Shown here piece by piece: positions 22,033 through 31,487 of a DNA stretch of 49,630 nucleotides. This DNA is from Halioglobus sp. (GTDB lineage Bacteria > Pseudomonadota > Gammaproteobacteria > Pseudomonadales > Halieaceae): the NCBI GenBank assembly GCA_020443425.1, contig JAGRIE010000021.1, forward strand, positions 10,264 to 59,893, written 5' to 3'. The notes below the pieces were generated by a model, which was not told the origin of the DNA, made no database searches, and was given only the letters and a program-made list of their open reading frames with translations. A program made the position numbers and the translations under genes. Position 1 is the first letter of the stretch, and the number at the start of each line of letters is the position of its first letter.

Positions 22033-23613
22033 ATGGGCGATCATCATCACGGTCCTGCCAAGGGCCTCAGCCGCTGGCTGTTTACAACCAACCACAAAGA
22101 CATCGGCACGATGTACCTGTGGTTCTCATTTTGTATGTTTATCCTGGGTGGCACCTTCGCGATGATCATCCGTGCCGAGCTGTTCCAGCCCGGCATGCAG
22201 TTGGTTGAACCTGAATTCTTTAACCAGATGACCACGCTGCACGGCCTGGTCATGGTGTTCGGTGCGATCATGCCCTCCTTCGTCGGCCTGGCGAACTGGA
22301 TGATTCCGCTGATGATCGGGGCGCCGGATATGGCACTGCCGCGCATGAACAACTGGAGCTTCTGGATTCTGCCCCCGACCTTCCTGCTGCTGGCATCCAC
22401 CCTTTTTATGGAGGGCGGCGCACCGCAGGCCGGCTGGACATTCTACGCGCCACTGTCGACCACCTATGCCGGGCCGTCAGTCACCTACTTCATCTTCTGT
22501 ATCCACGTACTGGGTCTGTCCTCGATCATGGGCTCCATCAACATCATCGCGACGGTGATGAATATGCGCGCTCCCGGCATGACCTATATGAAAATGCCGC
22601 TGTTCGTCTGGACCTGGTTGATTACCGCCTTCCTGCTGGTAGCGGTGATGCCGGTGCTGGCCGGGGCGGTGACCATGATGCTGATGGACGTGCATTTCGG
22701 CACCAGCTTCTTCTCCGCTGCAGGCGGCGGTGACCCGGTGTTGTTCCAGCACGTATTCTGGTTCTTTGGTCACCCCGAGGTGTACATCATCATTCTGCCG
22801 GCTTTCGGTGTGGTCTCCCAGATCATACCCGCGTTTTCCCGCAAGCCGCTGTTTGGTTATGACTCCATGGTTTACGCCACGGCGTCAATTGCCTTCCTGT
22901 CCTTCATCGTCTGGGCCCACCACATGTACACCGTGGGTATGCCGGTATCCGGTGAGCTGTTCTTCATGTACGCCACCATGCTGATTGCGGTGCCGACGGG
23001 CGTGAAGGTGTTCAATTGGGTGTCTACGATGTGGCGCGGCGCGCTCACCTTCGAGACGCCTATGCTGTTTTCCATCGGCTTCCTGGTGCTGTTCACGATC
23101 GGTGGTTTTACCGGTCTGATGCTGTCAATTGCGCCCTCTGACTTCCAGTACCACGACTCCTACTTCGTGGTTGCCCACTTCCACTACGTGATGGTGGCGG
23201 GTGCGGTATTCAGCATGACGGCAGCTGTGTACTACTGGCTGCCGAAATGGTGCGGCCGCATGTACAACGAGACGATGGGCAAAACCCATTTCTGGATTTC
23301 GTTCATCGGTTTCAACCTGACCTTCTTCCCGCAGCACTTTGTGGGCCTGGCGGGCATGCCGCGTCGTATCCCCGATTACGCACTGCAGTTCGCGGACTTC
23401 AACATGATGTCCAGTATCGGTGCGTTTATCTACGGTGCGTCACAGATCCTGTGGCTGTACAACATCATTGCGACTATCGTCGCGGGTGAGAAGATTGACA
23501 AACCGAAGGTCTGGGACGGTGCGGAAGGCCTGGAGTGGACTGTTCCCACACCGGCTCCCTATCACACGTTCGAGACACCGCCGAAAATCGATCCGGCGCA
23601 CGCGCACTCTTAA
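22033..23613 (+). CDS. coxA: Cytochrome c oxidase subunit I
   Basis: The product (526 aa) is the 12-helix catalytic subunit holding low-spin heme, the high-spin heme and CuB. Key residues visible are the low-spin heme His in TTLHGLVMVFGAI, the CuB His-Tyr pair in FGHPEVYIIILP, the HH pair in VWAHHMYTVG, and the heme ligands in HDSYFVVAHFHYVM. It resembles A-type heme-copper oxidases (YIIILPAFG ... ). GGAGG at 22020-22024 fixes the ATG at 22033 rather than an upstream TTG. It would need heme A if it is a true aa3 enzyme. Confidence 0.98.
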   Translation: MGDHHHGPAKGLSRWLFTTNHKDIGTMYLWFSFCMFILGGTFAMIIRAELFQPGMQLVEPEFFNQMTTLHGLVMVFGAIMPSFVGLANWMIPLMIGAPDMALPRMNNWSFWILPPTFLLLASTLFMEGGAPQAGWTFYAPLSTTYAGPSVTYFIFCIHVLGLSSIMGSINIIATVMNMRAPGMTYMKMPLFVWTWLITAFLLVAVMPVLAGAVTMMLMDVHFGTSFFSAAGGGDPVLFQHVFWFFGHPEVYIIILPAFGVVSQIIPAFSRKPLFGYDSMVYATASIAFLSFIVWAHHMYTVGMPVSGELFFMYATMLIAVPTGVKVFNWVSTMWRGALTFETPMLFSIGFLVLFTIGGFTGLMLSIAPSDFQYHDSYFVVAHFHYVMVAGAVFSMTAAVYYWLPKWCGRMYNETMGKTHFWISFIGFNLTFFPQHFVGLAGMPRRIPDYALQFADFNMMSSIGAFIYGASQILWLYNIIATIVAGEKIDKPKVWDGAEGLEWTVPTPAPYHTFETPPKIDPAHAHS

Positions 23614-23631
23614 AGGTAAAGGCCAGAACTG

Positions 23632-24192
23632 ATGTTCCGACTGAGTGACAAACCTGTTATCAATACCGTGGCCAATCTGGTCACGGTGGCGGTATGCATG
23701 TTTGCGTTTGTATTCGTGGTCATGGTGCCACTGTACAACGTGCTCTGCGATGCGCTGGGTATCAACGGTAAAACCAGTGGCCAGAGCTACACGGCAGTGC
23801 AAGCGCAGGTGGACGAGAGTCGCACGGTGACGATTCAGTTTATTGCCAACAACAACGAGGGCATGCCCTGGGAGTTTGCGCCCAGCACAACGGTGATGAA
23901 AGTTCACCCGGGTGCGGTGAACGGCACGGTATTCCTCGCGCGCAACCCGATGCCGAACGCCATGGTGGCACAGGCGATACCCAGCGTGTCTCCCTCGCGA
24001 GCGGCGCAGTATTTTCACAAGACAGAGTGTTTCTGTTTCAACCAGCAGCCTCTGGATGGCGAAAGCGAAGCGGAATTGCCGCTGCAGTTTATTGTCGACC
24101 AGGACCTGCCGCGCGACATCGGCACGATCACCCTGTCGTATACAATTTTTGATGTCACAGATATGGTGGGCGCAGCAGTCGTCGCTCGCTAA
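23632..24192 (+). CDS. ctaG: Cytochrome c oxidase assembly protein Cox11/CtaG (CuB insertion)
   Basis: The product (186 aa) has one N-terminal transmembrane helix (about 11-33, LVTVAVCMFAFVFVVMVPLY) and a periplasmic Ig-like copper-binding domain. The copper motif is CFCF in HKTECFCFNQQPL. It delivers copper to the CuB site of subunit I. It lies between coxA and coxC, the usual place in gammaproteobacterial cox operons. An AAAGG element precedes the ATG. Confidence 0.96.
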   Translation: MFRLSDKPVINTVANLVTVAVCMFAFVFVVMVPLYNVLCDALGINGKTSGQSYTAVQAQVDESRTVTIQFIANNNEGMPWEFAPSTTVMKVHPGAVNGTVFLARNPMPNAMVAQAIPSVSPSRAAQYFHKTECFCFNQQPLDGESEAELPLQFIVDQDLPRDIGTITLSYTIFDVTDMVGAAVVAR

Positions 24193-24234
24193 AACGCAGG
24201 TCGGGGACCTGCGTCCTATACACGGAGAAATAAC

Positions 24235-25209
24235 ATGACAAGTCAAACGTCCACAGAGTACGAAAAGTATTACGTACCGGAGAAGAGCCGACTGGCGGTC
24301 TGCGCCACGATCGGGTTGATTCTGAGTATCTATGGTGCCGCCAGCATCATGAACGATATGACGTTTGGGGATCCCGGTGAGGCCACCAGTTCCTGGACCA
24401 TTTTCTGGGTGGGTATGTTCTTCTTCATGGCCACCCTCTTCGCCTGGTTCCGCACCGCGATCCGCGAAAATATTGCCGGAATGAACAGTGCGCAATTGAA
24501 AAAGTCTTATGTGCTGGGGATGTTCTGGTTCATTTTTTCAGAGGTGATGTTCTTCTTCGCCTTCTTTGGCGCGCTGTTCTACGTCCGCAACCTTGTCGGC
24601 CCGTGGCTGGCAGGCGAGGGCGAAGGTGGGCGCATGAACGACTTGCTGTGGCCTGGTTTTGAGTACGTCTGGCCGATGATGCAGACACCCCAGGAAGCGG
24701 TCGGTGGAGCGTCCGCCCAGCTCATGGCCAACAATGGCGCTTTTGTAAGCCCCAACACCAGCCTGTCTTTTGCAGATGCTGCGGTCTGGTGGCACTGGTT
24801 GCCGATGTGGAACACGCTGGTGCTGCTGACGTCCAGCCTGACCTGCCACATTGCACACATGGGTATCCTCGCGGGTGACCGCAAGAAGTTTAACCTGTGG
24901 CTCACCATCACTGTGGTGCTGGGTATCATCTTCCTCTGCCTGCAGTATATGGAATACCATGAGGCATACGTCGAGTACGGTCTCACCCTGAACGCGGGTA
25001 TTTACGGCTCCACTTTCTTCATGCTGACCGGCTTTCACGGTTTCCACGTGTTCATGGGCATGACTATGCTGTTGATCCAGTTGCTGCGGTCGGTGATTGG
25101 CAAGCAGTTTACGGCGACAGACCACTTTGGCTTCGAAGCGTCCAGCTGGTACTGGCACTTTGTTGACGTGGTGTGGGTGTTCCTGTTCCTGTTCGTTTAC
25201 ATACTCTAG
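24235..25209 (+). CDS. coxC: Cytochrome c oxidase subunit III, long form
   Basis: The product (324 aa) is a seven-helix subunit with the family motifs LGMFWFIFSEVMFFFAFFGAL split across helices, MGILAGDRKKF, and the C-terminal FGFEASSWYWHFVDVVWVFL. Compared with the roughly 260-residue minimal form it has an extra periplasmic or loop insert of about 55 residues (roughly 120-185, GEGEGGRMNDLLWPGFEYVW onwards), which is also known from Pseudomonas-type cox clusters. Its stop overlaps the stop of the minus-strand DUF2909 gene by four bases. Confidence 0.96.
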   Translation: MTSQTSTEYEKYYVPEKSRLAVCATIGLILSIYGAASIMNDMTFGDPGEATSSWTIFWVGMFFFMATLFAWFRTAIRENIAGMNSAQLKKSYVLGMFWFIFSEVMFFFAFFGALFYVRNLVGPWLAGEGEGGRMNDLLWPGFEYVWPMMQTPQEAVGGASAQLMANNGAFVSPNTSLSFADAAVWWHWLPMWNTLVLLTSSLTCHIAHMGILAGDRKKFNLWLTITVVLGIIFLCLQYMEYHEAYVEYGLTLNAGIYGSTFFMLTGFHGFHVFMGMTMLLIQLLRSVIGKQFTATDHFGFEASSWYWHFVDVVWVFLFLFVYIL

Positions 25210-25466
25210 GGGCTCTCCGACGTTGATTCCTGGGTTGCCTGTGCCGCGGGTCCGACATCCCAGGGGTTCTCGTGCCCGATCTGGCCTGTCGCCACACCGT
25301 AGGCAATCAGCGCCATCAGCGCAACGGCGATGGCCAGCCTGACGCCCAGCGAATGAAGTGTTCCGCGCTTCTCACTGTCACCCTGATCCCGCATCAGATA
25401 GTAGAATCCGCTTCCCAGGCTGGCGACCAGCGCCAGCATCAATACGATAATTGCAGCTTTTAACAA
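25206..25466 (-). CDS. Small two-helix membrane protein, DUF2909 family
   Basis: The product (86 aa) has two hydrophobic helices (about residues 3-26 and 43-62) joined by a short polar loop MRDQGDSEKRGTLHS, and an acidic tail. This matches the twin-transmembrane DUF2909 family found with cox genes; its role is unknown. The start is a TTG at 25466; an AAAGGAGA Shine-Dalgarno sequence 7 bp upstream on the minus strand decides this. It is encoded opposite to the flanking coxC and surf1, inside the cox cluster. Confidence 0.82.
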   Translation of the reverse strand: MLKAAIIVLMLALVASLGSGFYYLMRDQGDSEKRGTLHSLGVRLAIAVALMALIAYGVATGQIGHENPWDVGPAAQATQESTSESP

Positions 25467-25532
25467 TGGATGTCTCCTTTAACAGTCGGGTGCAGTATAA
25501 ACCAGCCGCAGGATTTGCGCCGGGATGTGGTG

Positions 25533-26300
25533 ATGGCTGACTCCAAACCCGGGTTACAGTTCGATTTCGAGTGGCGCATTGCGCTGTTCACCGCGTTACT
25601 GGTGCCGTTCATGGTTGGCCTGGGCTTCTGGCAGCTGCAGCGGGCCGATGAAAAGAGTGCAATGGCCGCGGCTTTTGAGGCCCGTCAACAGCAGCCCCCT
25701 GCGGCGCTCGCCACTCTGTGGGAGCAGCCGCGCGAACAGTGGTCTTACGCATCTGTCACCCTGAAGGGTCACTTTACCCCGGATCAGTACCTGCTGCTGG
25801 ATAACCAGATGCGCGAGGGTAAGGTGGGCTATGAGGTGCTCGATGTGTTGCAGTTGGACACTGGAGACCGTGTACTGGTGAACCGGGGCTGGATCGCCGG
25901 AGGTGCAGATCGACAGGTGCTGCCGCAGGTGCCGCGTCCCGAAGGCGCGCTGGAGCTGAGCGGCCATGTCTATGTGGCTCCGGGAACCCCTTTCCTGTTG
26001 GCCGAGCAGCAACTGGACGACTCCTGGCCAAAGCGGATCCAGGCGGTGGAGATGGATAAACTGATACCGTTGATCGACGTGTCACCGGGCCACCGGGTCT
26101 TTCCCTTCCCGGTGCGGATTGATGCCGGTGAGCCGGGGGCGCTGGTGACGGATTGGCAGATAGTGAATATGAGCCCGATAAAACATCGCGCTTACGCGGT
26201 ACAGTGGTTTTCGATGGCCGCAGTACTTTTGGTGTATTACCTGATGCGAAGCAGTAACCTGTGGCAGCTAATCAGGGGACCAGGCAGGACAGGCAATTAA
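25533..26300 (+). CDS. SURF1 family cytochrome oxidase assembly protein
   Basis: The product (255 aa) has a membrane helix at each end (about 17-37 and 222-242) flanking a periplasmic domain, the SURF1/Shy1 layout. Motifs are GFWQLQRADEK just after the first helix, LLLDNQMREGKVGYEVLDVL, VLVNRGWIAGG and, near the end, HRAYAVQWFSMAAVLLVYYL. Surf1 helps insert heme A into subunit I. The ATG at 25533 is preferred to an upstream extension. The next gene starts immediately at its stop codon. Confidence 0.94.
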   Translation: MADSKPGLQFDFEWRIALFTALLVPFMVGLGFWQLQRADEKSAMAAAFEARQQQPPAALATLWEQPREQWSYASVTLKGHFTPDQYLLLDNQMREGKVGYEVLDVLQLDTGDRVLVNRGWIAGGADRQVLPQVPRPEGALELSGHVYVAPGTPFLLAEQQLDDSWPKRIQAVEMDKLIPLIDVSPGHRVFPFPVRIDAGEPGALVTDWQIVNMSPIKHRAYAVQWFSMAAVLLVYYLMRSSNLWQLIRGPGRTGN

Positions 26301-26960
26301 ATGAAAGAGACCGACGCACGCGCCAACAACCGCATGGTACTGCTGTTGATTGGCGGCATTCCGGTAACCGTGATACTGGCGGCCACCTGGCTGTGGTTCT
26401 TTGTCGCGCGCGGCGAACTGGATCTGGTGGGTGTGCTGGGCACAGCCAATCGCGGAACGCTGGTGCAACCGCCCCGGCAGCTCGATGACTACGAGCTGCT
26501 GGAGGAGTCCGGTGCCGTGGTCAGGCTGTCCGACATGGAGCCGCGCTGGACCATGGTGATTCCAGCGACAGGTGGGCGCTGTGACGAGTCCTGTGAAAAA
26601 ACACTGTATCTCACGCGCCAGATACACGTCGCTATGGGGAAGGAGTTCAACCGCCTGCAGCGTCTGTACATCAGCGAGTACAGCGCTGGTGACACAGAAC
26701 TCGCGGTGGCAACACTCAGTGACGATCACCCCGCCCCGGGCGATTTCGCACAGTACCTGGCAACAGAGCATCGCGGCCTGCAGGCGTTAATAGTGCCGTC
26801 AGCCAGTTATAAGGCCCTGTTTCCGGAGCACCAGGCGGACCCGGCCACATGGTACCTGATGGACCCTGCGGGCTGGATCATGATGTCCTACAATGACGAT
26901 GTGTCCTATAAAGACGTTATCGCAGACCTGAAATTCCTGCTCAAGAATTCCGGCGGCTAA
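26301..26960 (+). CDS. Membrane-anchored Sco-like thioredoxin-fold protein of the cox cluster
   Basis: The product (219 aa) has one N-terminal membrane helix (about 12-35) and a periplasmic domain of about 180 residues. It carries a CxxxC pair (C94 and C98 in GGRCDESCEKTL), like Sco proteins, and ends with a thioredoxin-fold-like stretch ATWYLMDPAGWIMMSY. The distal copper-binding His of Sco is not present at the equivalent place. Similar uncharacterised proteins are encoded between surf1 and heme A synthase in Pseudomonas cox clusters. A redox or copper-chaperone role in oxidase assembly is an inference. It abuts surf1 without any gap. Confidence 0.78.
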   Translation: MKETDARANNRMVLLLIGGIPVTVILAATWLWFFVARGELDLVGVLGTANRGTLVQPPRQLDDYELLEESGAVVRLSDMEPRWTMVIPATGGRCDESCEKTLYLTRQIHVAMGKEFNRLQRLYISEYSAGDTELAVATLSDDHPAPGDFAQYLATEHRGLQALIVPSASYKALFPEHQADPATWYLMDPAGWIMMSYNDDVSYKDVIADLKFLLKNSGG

Positions 26961-26966
26961 CAGCAC

Positions 26967-27866
26967 ATGACTGACGTACAGCAAACAGGCGCGGCCACGT
27001 GGCGCGACTACAAGGAGCTGACCAAGCCCAATGTGGTCCTGCTGATGATACTGACTTCCGCTATCGGTATGTTTATGGCCGTGCCGGGTATGGTGCCCCT
27101 GCACGTGCTGATACTGGGGAACCTCGGTATCGCGCTGTGCGCAGGCTCGGCCGCTGCGGTCAATCACCTGGTGGACCAGCATGTGGACGAGAAAATGGCC
27201 CGCACGCACAACCGCCCCATCGCCCAGGGGCGGGTGAGCAATGCACAGGCCGCGCTCTTCGCCGCTGTGATGGGGGCGCTGGGTATGGGCATACTGTTTG
27301 TCTGGATCAATGCGCTGACCGCGTGGCTGACACTGGCGTCACTGGTCGGCTACGCATTTATTTACACGATGTTCCTGAAGCGTGCCACACCGCAGAATAT
27401 TGTGATCGGTGGGCTTGCCGGTGCCGCCCCTCCCCTGCTGGGCTGGACGGCCGTCACTGGAGAGGTCACGGGGCATGCACTGTTGCTGGTGCTGATTATT
27501 TTTGCCTGGACGCCGCCACATTTCTGGGCGCTGGCGATTCACCGGCGCGAGGAGTACGCGGCGGTGGAGATACCCATGCTGCCGGTGACACACGGTGTGG
27601 CGTTCACCAAGCTGCACATCCTGCTGTATACGATACTGATGTTCCTGATCACCCTGCTGCCGTTTGCGACCCGCATGAGCGGCCCGCTCTACCTGCTGGG
27701 TGCGGTGGTGCTGGGTGGCGGTTTCCTGTACTGGGCTATTGAGCTGATCCGCGGCAAAAACCCGAACGCGCCGATGGAAACTTTCAAGTATTCCATTGTC
27801 TACCTGATGTCGCTGTTCGTCATTATGCTGGCAGATCACTACCTGTTCCCTGTGAGTACCCTATGA
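26967..27866 (+). CDS. ctaB: Protoheme IX farnesyltransferase (heme O synthase)
   Basis: The product (299 aa) is a UbiA-type prenyltransferase with about nine membrane helices. It carries the prenyl-diphosphate/Mg motif [19 protein letters not shown] (NxxxDxxxD), and the second aspartate-rich region near [16 protein letters not shown]. It converts heme B to heme O, the precursor of heme A. Its start is 6 bp after the Sco-like gene and its stop overlaps the sco start by four bases. The heme A synthase gene normally placed before it in Pseudomonas-type clusters is absent. Confidence 0.97.
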   Translation: MTDVQQTGAATWRDYKELTKPNVVLLMILTSAIGMFMAVPGMVPLHVLILGNLGIALCAGSAAAVNHLVDQHVDEKMARTHNRPIAQGRVSNAQAALFAAVMGALGMGILFVWINALTAWLTLASLVGYAFIYTMFLKRATPQNIVIGGLAGAAPPLLGWTAVTGEVTGHALLLVLIIFAWTPPHFWALAIHRREEYAAVEIPMLPVTHGVAFTKLHILLYTILMFLITLLPFATRMSGPLYLLGAVVLGGGFLYWAIELIRGKNPNAPMETFKYSIVYLMSLFVIMLADHYLFPVSTL

Positions 27867-28507
27867 GCCAATCGCGCAATATCAAACTGACAGTCGGCGG
27901 ATTACTGCTGGTAATCGCCGTTATTGTCGGTGGCTTCGTGCACCGCGTATCGCTGCCCCGTGTGATGACTGAGTCGGAGATGAAGATCAACGGCCTGTAT
28001 ATGTTTGACACCCCGCGCGCCATCGGGGATTTCGCGCTGGTAGACCACCACGGCGAGGTGTTTGATCCGGACCGGCTCAAGGGCCAGTGGACGCTGGTCT
28101 TTTTTGGCTTCACCTACTGCCCGGATATCTGCCCCACGACCATGACTTTCCTGAACCAGTTTGTGAACAGTCTGGAGGGCACCGAAGCGGAGGATACCCA
28201 GGTGGTGATGGTGTCGGTGGATCCGGCACGTGATACCGTAGAACAGCTCGCGACCTACGTCCCGTACTTCAATCCGGAGTTCATCGGTGTGACCGGTGAG
28301 TTCCTGGATATCCATCGCTTTGCCACCGCATTGAACACCCCGTTCCGCAAGGTGGCCGGTGAGGGTGACGACTACCAGGTGGATCACAGTGCCAATGTGG
28401 TACTGATAAATCCGCGCGGGGACTACCACGGATTTTTCAAGGCGCCTCTGGATCTTGCCAAAATGAAAGTCACCTACCGGTCCGCCAGGTATCTCTGGGA
28501 CCAGTAA
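27863..28507 (+). CDS. Sco1/SenC family copper chaperone
   Basis: The product (214 aa) has an N-terminal membrane anchor (about 9-27) and a periplasmic thioredoxin fold. Copper ligands are C86 and C90 in [13 protein letters not shown] and H175 in [10 protein letters not shown], the complete Sco set. It metallates the CuA site of CoxB and closes the cox cluster. It overlaps ctaB by four bases (ATGA). Confidence 0.95.
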   Translation: MSQSRNIKLTVGGLLLVIAVIVGGFVHRVSLPRVMTESEMKINGLYMFDTPRAIGDFALVDHHGEVFDPDRLKGQWTLVFFGFTYCPDICPTTMTFLNQFVNSLEGTEAEDTQVVMVSVDPARDTVEQLATYVPYFNPEFIGVTGEFLDIHRFATALNTPFRKVAGEGDDYQVDHSANVVLINPRGDYHGFFKAPLDLAKMKVTYRSARYLWDQ

Positions 28508-28558
28508 GGTATGCGTGGCAGCAGTAGAATGTGAGCGCTTACTGACATAATGTAAATT

Positions 28559-28582
28559 GGTCGGCCCGCCCGCCGGGCGACC
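28559..28582 (+). promoter_or_regulatory. GC-rich hairpin upstream of polA
   Basis: GGTCG at 28559-28563 pairs with CGACC at 28578-28582, and after a one-base bulge CCCG pairs with CGGG around a 5-nt loop. It ends 21 bp before the polA ATG. No T-run follows, so it is not a standard terminator for sco; a leader structure or RNA-stability element is possible. Confidence 0.35.
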
Positions 28583-28603
28583 AGAAATGAAGCGAGTTCT
28601 ATT

Positions 28604-31324
28604 ATGGTTTCCGATCTGCCGCCCCTGGTTCTCGTCGATGGCTCTTCCTATGTCTATCGCGCGTATCACGCGCTGCCGATGCTGACGACGTCCAGTGGCG
28701 AAAACACCGGCGCCGTGCGCGGTGTCATCAGTATGTTGCGCCGCCTGGTGGCGGACTATCCGGACAGCCCGGTCGCGGTGGTCTTCGATGCCAAGGGCAA
28801 GACCTTCCGCGACGAGATCTTCGAGCAGTACAAGGCGCATCGCCCGCCCATGCCGGATGAGTTGCGCGAGCAGATAGAGCCCATCCACGCCATCGTCAAA
28901 GCCATGGGCCTGCCCTTTATCTGCGAGCCCGGAGTCGAGGCCGACGATGTCATCGGCACACTGGCGCGCCAGGCCAGTGAACAGGGTCGGCACGTGGTGA
29001 TCTCCACCGGTGATAAAGACATGGCGCAGCTGGTGAATGCGCACACCACCCTGGTCAATACCATGACCGACACGGTCATGGATGAGGCCGGGGTTACAGA
29101 GAAATTCGGGGTGCCGCCGCAGCTGATCATCGATTTCCTGGCGCTGATGGGTGACAAGGTCGACAATATTCCCGGCGTGCCCGGTGTCGGCGAGAAAACG
29201 GCGCTGGGCCTGATCCAGGGCCTGGGTGGCCTCGATGCGATCTACGCCAATCTCGACAAGGTCGCTGAGTTGTCCTTCCGCGGCGCCAAAACCATGGCCG
29301 CAAAACTGGAGCGGGAGAAGGACAACGCCTACCTCTCTTACCTGCTGGCCACCATCAAGACTGACGTGCCGCTGGAACTGTCCCCGGAGCAGTTGCAGAA
29401 CGGTCCACCGCAGCGCGAGGCGCTGGTGGACTGGTTCACCCGGCTCGAGTTCCGCTCCTGGCTGGACGAGCTGCTGGACGCTGCGGGGTCTACGCCAGCT
29501 GCGGTTGAGAAGCCGCCCGCCGACTATGAAATCATTTTCGACCAGGCCGTGTTTGACGCCTGGCTGGAAAAACTGCAAGCGGCGCCGCTGTTTGCCTTCG
29601 ATACCGAAACCACAAGCCTGAACTATATGGACGCCCGTATCGTCGGTGTCTCATTTGCGGTGGCACCGGGTGCGGCCGCCTACGTGCCGGTGGCGCACGA
29701 CTATATGGGTGCGCCGGCGCAGCTGTCGCGTGAGTCGGTGCTGGCGGCCCTGCAGCCGCTGCTGGAGGATGAGAACCGGGGCAAAGTGGGCCAGAACCTC
29801 AAATACGATGCCAGTGTGCTGGCCAATCACGGCATCACCCTGCGCGGAATACGCTTTGACACCATGCTGGAATCCTACGTGCTGGACTCCACCGCCACGC
29901 GTCACGACATGGACAGCCTGGCGCTGAAATACCTCGGCCAGAAGACGATACATTTTGAGGATGTCGCCGGCAAAGGCGCCAAGCAGCTCACCTTCAACCA
30001 GATCAAGGTGGAGGACGCCGGGCCCTATGCGGCCGAGGACGCGGATATCACCCTGCGCCTGCACGAGGAGCTGTGGCCCAGGCTGGAGCAGCACGAGGGC
30101 CTGCGCAGCGTGTTGACGACCATTGAAGTGCCGCTGGTGCCGGTGCTGTCGCGCATCGAGCGCCAGGGTGCACTGATCTCCCGCGACCTGCTGGTGCAGC
30201 AGAGCGGTGAACTCGGCAAGCGCCTGGTGGAACTGGAGGGCGAGGCGCACGAGTTGGCCGGGCAGCCGTTCAACCTGGGCTCACCGAAGCAACTGGGAGA
30301 AATCCTGTTCGAAAAACTGCAGCTGCCGGTGATCAAGAAAACACCGAAAGGTGCGCCTTCAACCGCCGAGGAGGTACTGGTCGAGCTCGCGCTGGACTAT
30401 CCCCTGCCACAGGTGCTGCTGGAGTACCGCAGCCTGAGCAAGCTCAAGTCGACCTATACTGACAAGCTGCCGGAAATGATCAACGCCGCTACCGGTCGCG
30501 TGCACACCTCCTACCACCAGGCTGTGGCAGCGACCGGCAGACTCTCCTCCACCGACCCCAACCTGCAGAACATCCCCATCCGCACACAGGAGGGCCGTCG
30601 CATACGACAGGCGTTCATCGCCCCTGCAGGCTACAAGATCGTGGCGGCGGACTACTCCCAGATCGAATTGCGCATCATGGCGCACCTGTCGGGCGATGCC
30701 GGTTTGCTGAAGGCGTTCACAGACGGCCTGGATGTGCATTCCGCCACCGCTTCGGAGGTGTTCGAGGTGCCACTGGAGTCGGTGTCCGGCGAGCAGCGCC
30801 GCAAGGCGAAGGCGATCAACTTCGGGCTGATCTACGGCATGTCGGCATTCGGCCTCGCGAAGCAACTGCATCTGGGACGGCAGGAAGCGCAGCAGTATAT
30901 CGATCGCTACTTTGAGCGTTACCCGGGCGTCGCCGAGTATATGGATCGCACCCGGGCGCTGGCCAGGGAACAGGGCTTTGTGGAAACCCTGTTCGGCCGC
31001 CGCCTGTACCTGCCGAATATCAATGCCCGCAACAAGATGCATGTGCAGGCCGCCGAGCGCACCGCGATCAACGCGCCGATGCAGGGTACCGCCGCCGACA
31101 TTATCAAACGCGCGATGCTGGCCGTGGACGACTGGCTGCAGCGGGGCGACACCGATGCCCGAATGATCATGCAGGTGCACGATGAGCTGGTGTTTGAGGT
31201 GGCCTCCGGGGCGGTGGAGCCGGTGCGTGAACGCATTTGCCGGTTGATGTCAGAGGCGGCTGAGCTGTCGGTGCCGCTGTTGGTGGAAGCCGGGGTGGGC
31301 AATAACTGGGATGAGGCGCACTAG
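28604..31324 (+). CDS. polA: DNA polymerase I
   Basis: The product (906 aa) carries all three domains: the 5'-3' exonuclease (about 1-290, with [24 protein letters not shown] and [14 protein letters not shown]), the 3'-5' exonuclease (about 305-490, with [13 protein letters not shown] holding the active DxE pair, so proofreading is probably active), and the polymerase with motifs A ([16 protein letters not shown]), B ([14 protein letters not shown]) and C ([11 protein letters not shown]). It fills gaps and removes RNA primers. It stands alone between the cox cluster and the polA-engB intergenic region. Confidence 0.99.
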   Translation: MVSDLPPLVLVDGSSYVYRAYHALPMLTTSSGENTGAVRGVISMLRRLVADYPDSPVAVVFDAKGKTFRDEIFEQYKAHRPPMPDELREQIEPIHAIVKAMGLPFICEPGVEADDVIGTLARQASEQGRHVVISTGDKDMAQLVNAHTTLVNTMTDTVMDEAGVTEKFGVPPQLIIDFLALMGDKVDNIPGVPGVGEKTALGLIQGLGGLDAIYANLDKVAELSFRGAKTMAAKLEREKDNAYLSYLLATIKTDVPLELSPEQLQNGPPQREALVDWFTRLEFRSWLDELLDAAGSTPAAVEKPPADYEIIFDQAVFDAWLEKLQAAPLFAFDTETTSLNYMDARIVGVSFAVAPGAAAYVPVAHDYMGAPAQLSRESVLAALQPLLEDENRGKVGQNLKYDASVLANHGITLRGIRFDTMLESYVLDSTATRHDMDSLALKYLGQKTIHFEDVAGKGAKQLTFNQIKVEDAGPYAAEDADITLRLHEELWPRLEQHEGLRSVLTTIEVPLVPVLSRIERQGALISRDLLVQQSGELGKRLVELEGEAHELAGQPFNLGSPKQLGEILFEKLQLPVIKKTPKGAPSTAEEVLVELALDYPLPQVLLEYRSLSKLKSTYTDKLPEMINAATGRVHTSYHQAVAATGRLSSTDPNLQNIPIRTQEGRRIRQAFIAPAGYKIVAADYSQIELRIMAHLSGDAGLLKAFTDGLDVHSATASEVFEVPLESVSGEQRRKAKAINFGLIYGMSAFGLAKQLHLGRQEAQQYIDRYFERYPGVAEYMDRTRALAREQGFVETLFGRRLYLPNINARNKMHVQAAERTAINAPMQGTAADIIKRAMLAVDDWLQRGDTDARMIMQVHDELVFEVASGAVEPVRERICRLMSEAAELSVPLLVEAGVGNNWDEAH

Positions 31325-31355
31325 GTCCATCACCGTGAGGTCTCGCCCCTGCCGT

Positions 31356-31414
31356 CCGGGCTGGCACAGCCCAGACACGGGCATGCCCGAAGGTCCCGGG
31401 CTGTGCCAGCCCGG
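31356..31414. repeat. Inverted pair of REP-like palindromes downstream of polA
   Basis: A perfect 17-bp arm (31356-31372, CCGGGCTGGCACAGCCC) is repeated in inverted orientation at 31398-31414. Each arm is itself a small hairpin (GGGCTG, 3-nt loop, CAGCCC). The 25-bp spacer contains a further palindrome GGGCATGCCC (31379-31388). The element starts 31 bp after the polA stop. This nested layout is like a paired extragenic palindrome (BIME-type); it could also end or protect the polA mRNA. I did not find another copy in the window. Confidence 0.55.
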
Positions 31415-31455
31415 AGGTGGCAGAGGCTGATTCCTGCAAATTTAACGAGCGGAAT

Positions 31456-31483
31456 GAACTTTACAGTACACCCCCGGTCATAG
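31456..31483 (+). promoter_or_regulatory. Sigma-E/AlgU-like promoter of the candidate small RNA
   Basis: GAACTT at 31456-31461 matches the sigma-E -35 consensus (GGAACTT core), followed by a 16-bp spacer and GGTCATA with TCATA at 31478-31482, which fits the TCnnA -10 pattern. Transcription would start at about 31488-31490, exactly at the first stem-loop of the predicted RNA. A TTTACA overlapping the -35 could alternatively be a sigma-70 element but lacks a good -10 partner. Confidence 0.6.
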
Positions 31484-31487
31484 TGAC

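Noticed and set aside
25467-25532. TATAAA at 25496-25501 considered as a separate surf1 promoter
   Set aside because: No -35 element of any quality is found at a proper spacing; it may still be an internal start but cannot be supported.
27902-29578. Long minus-strand open frame across sco and polA
   Set aside because: It is the antisense shadow of two well-identified genes in high-GC DNA and has no recognisable protein motif.
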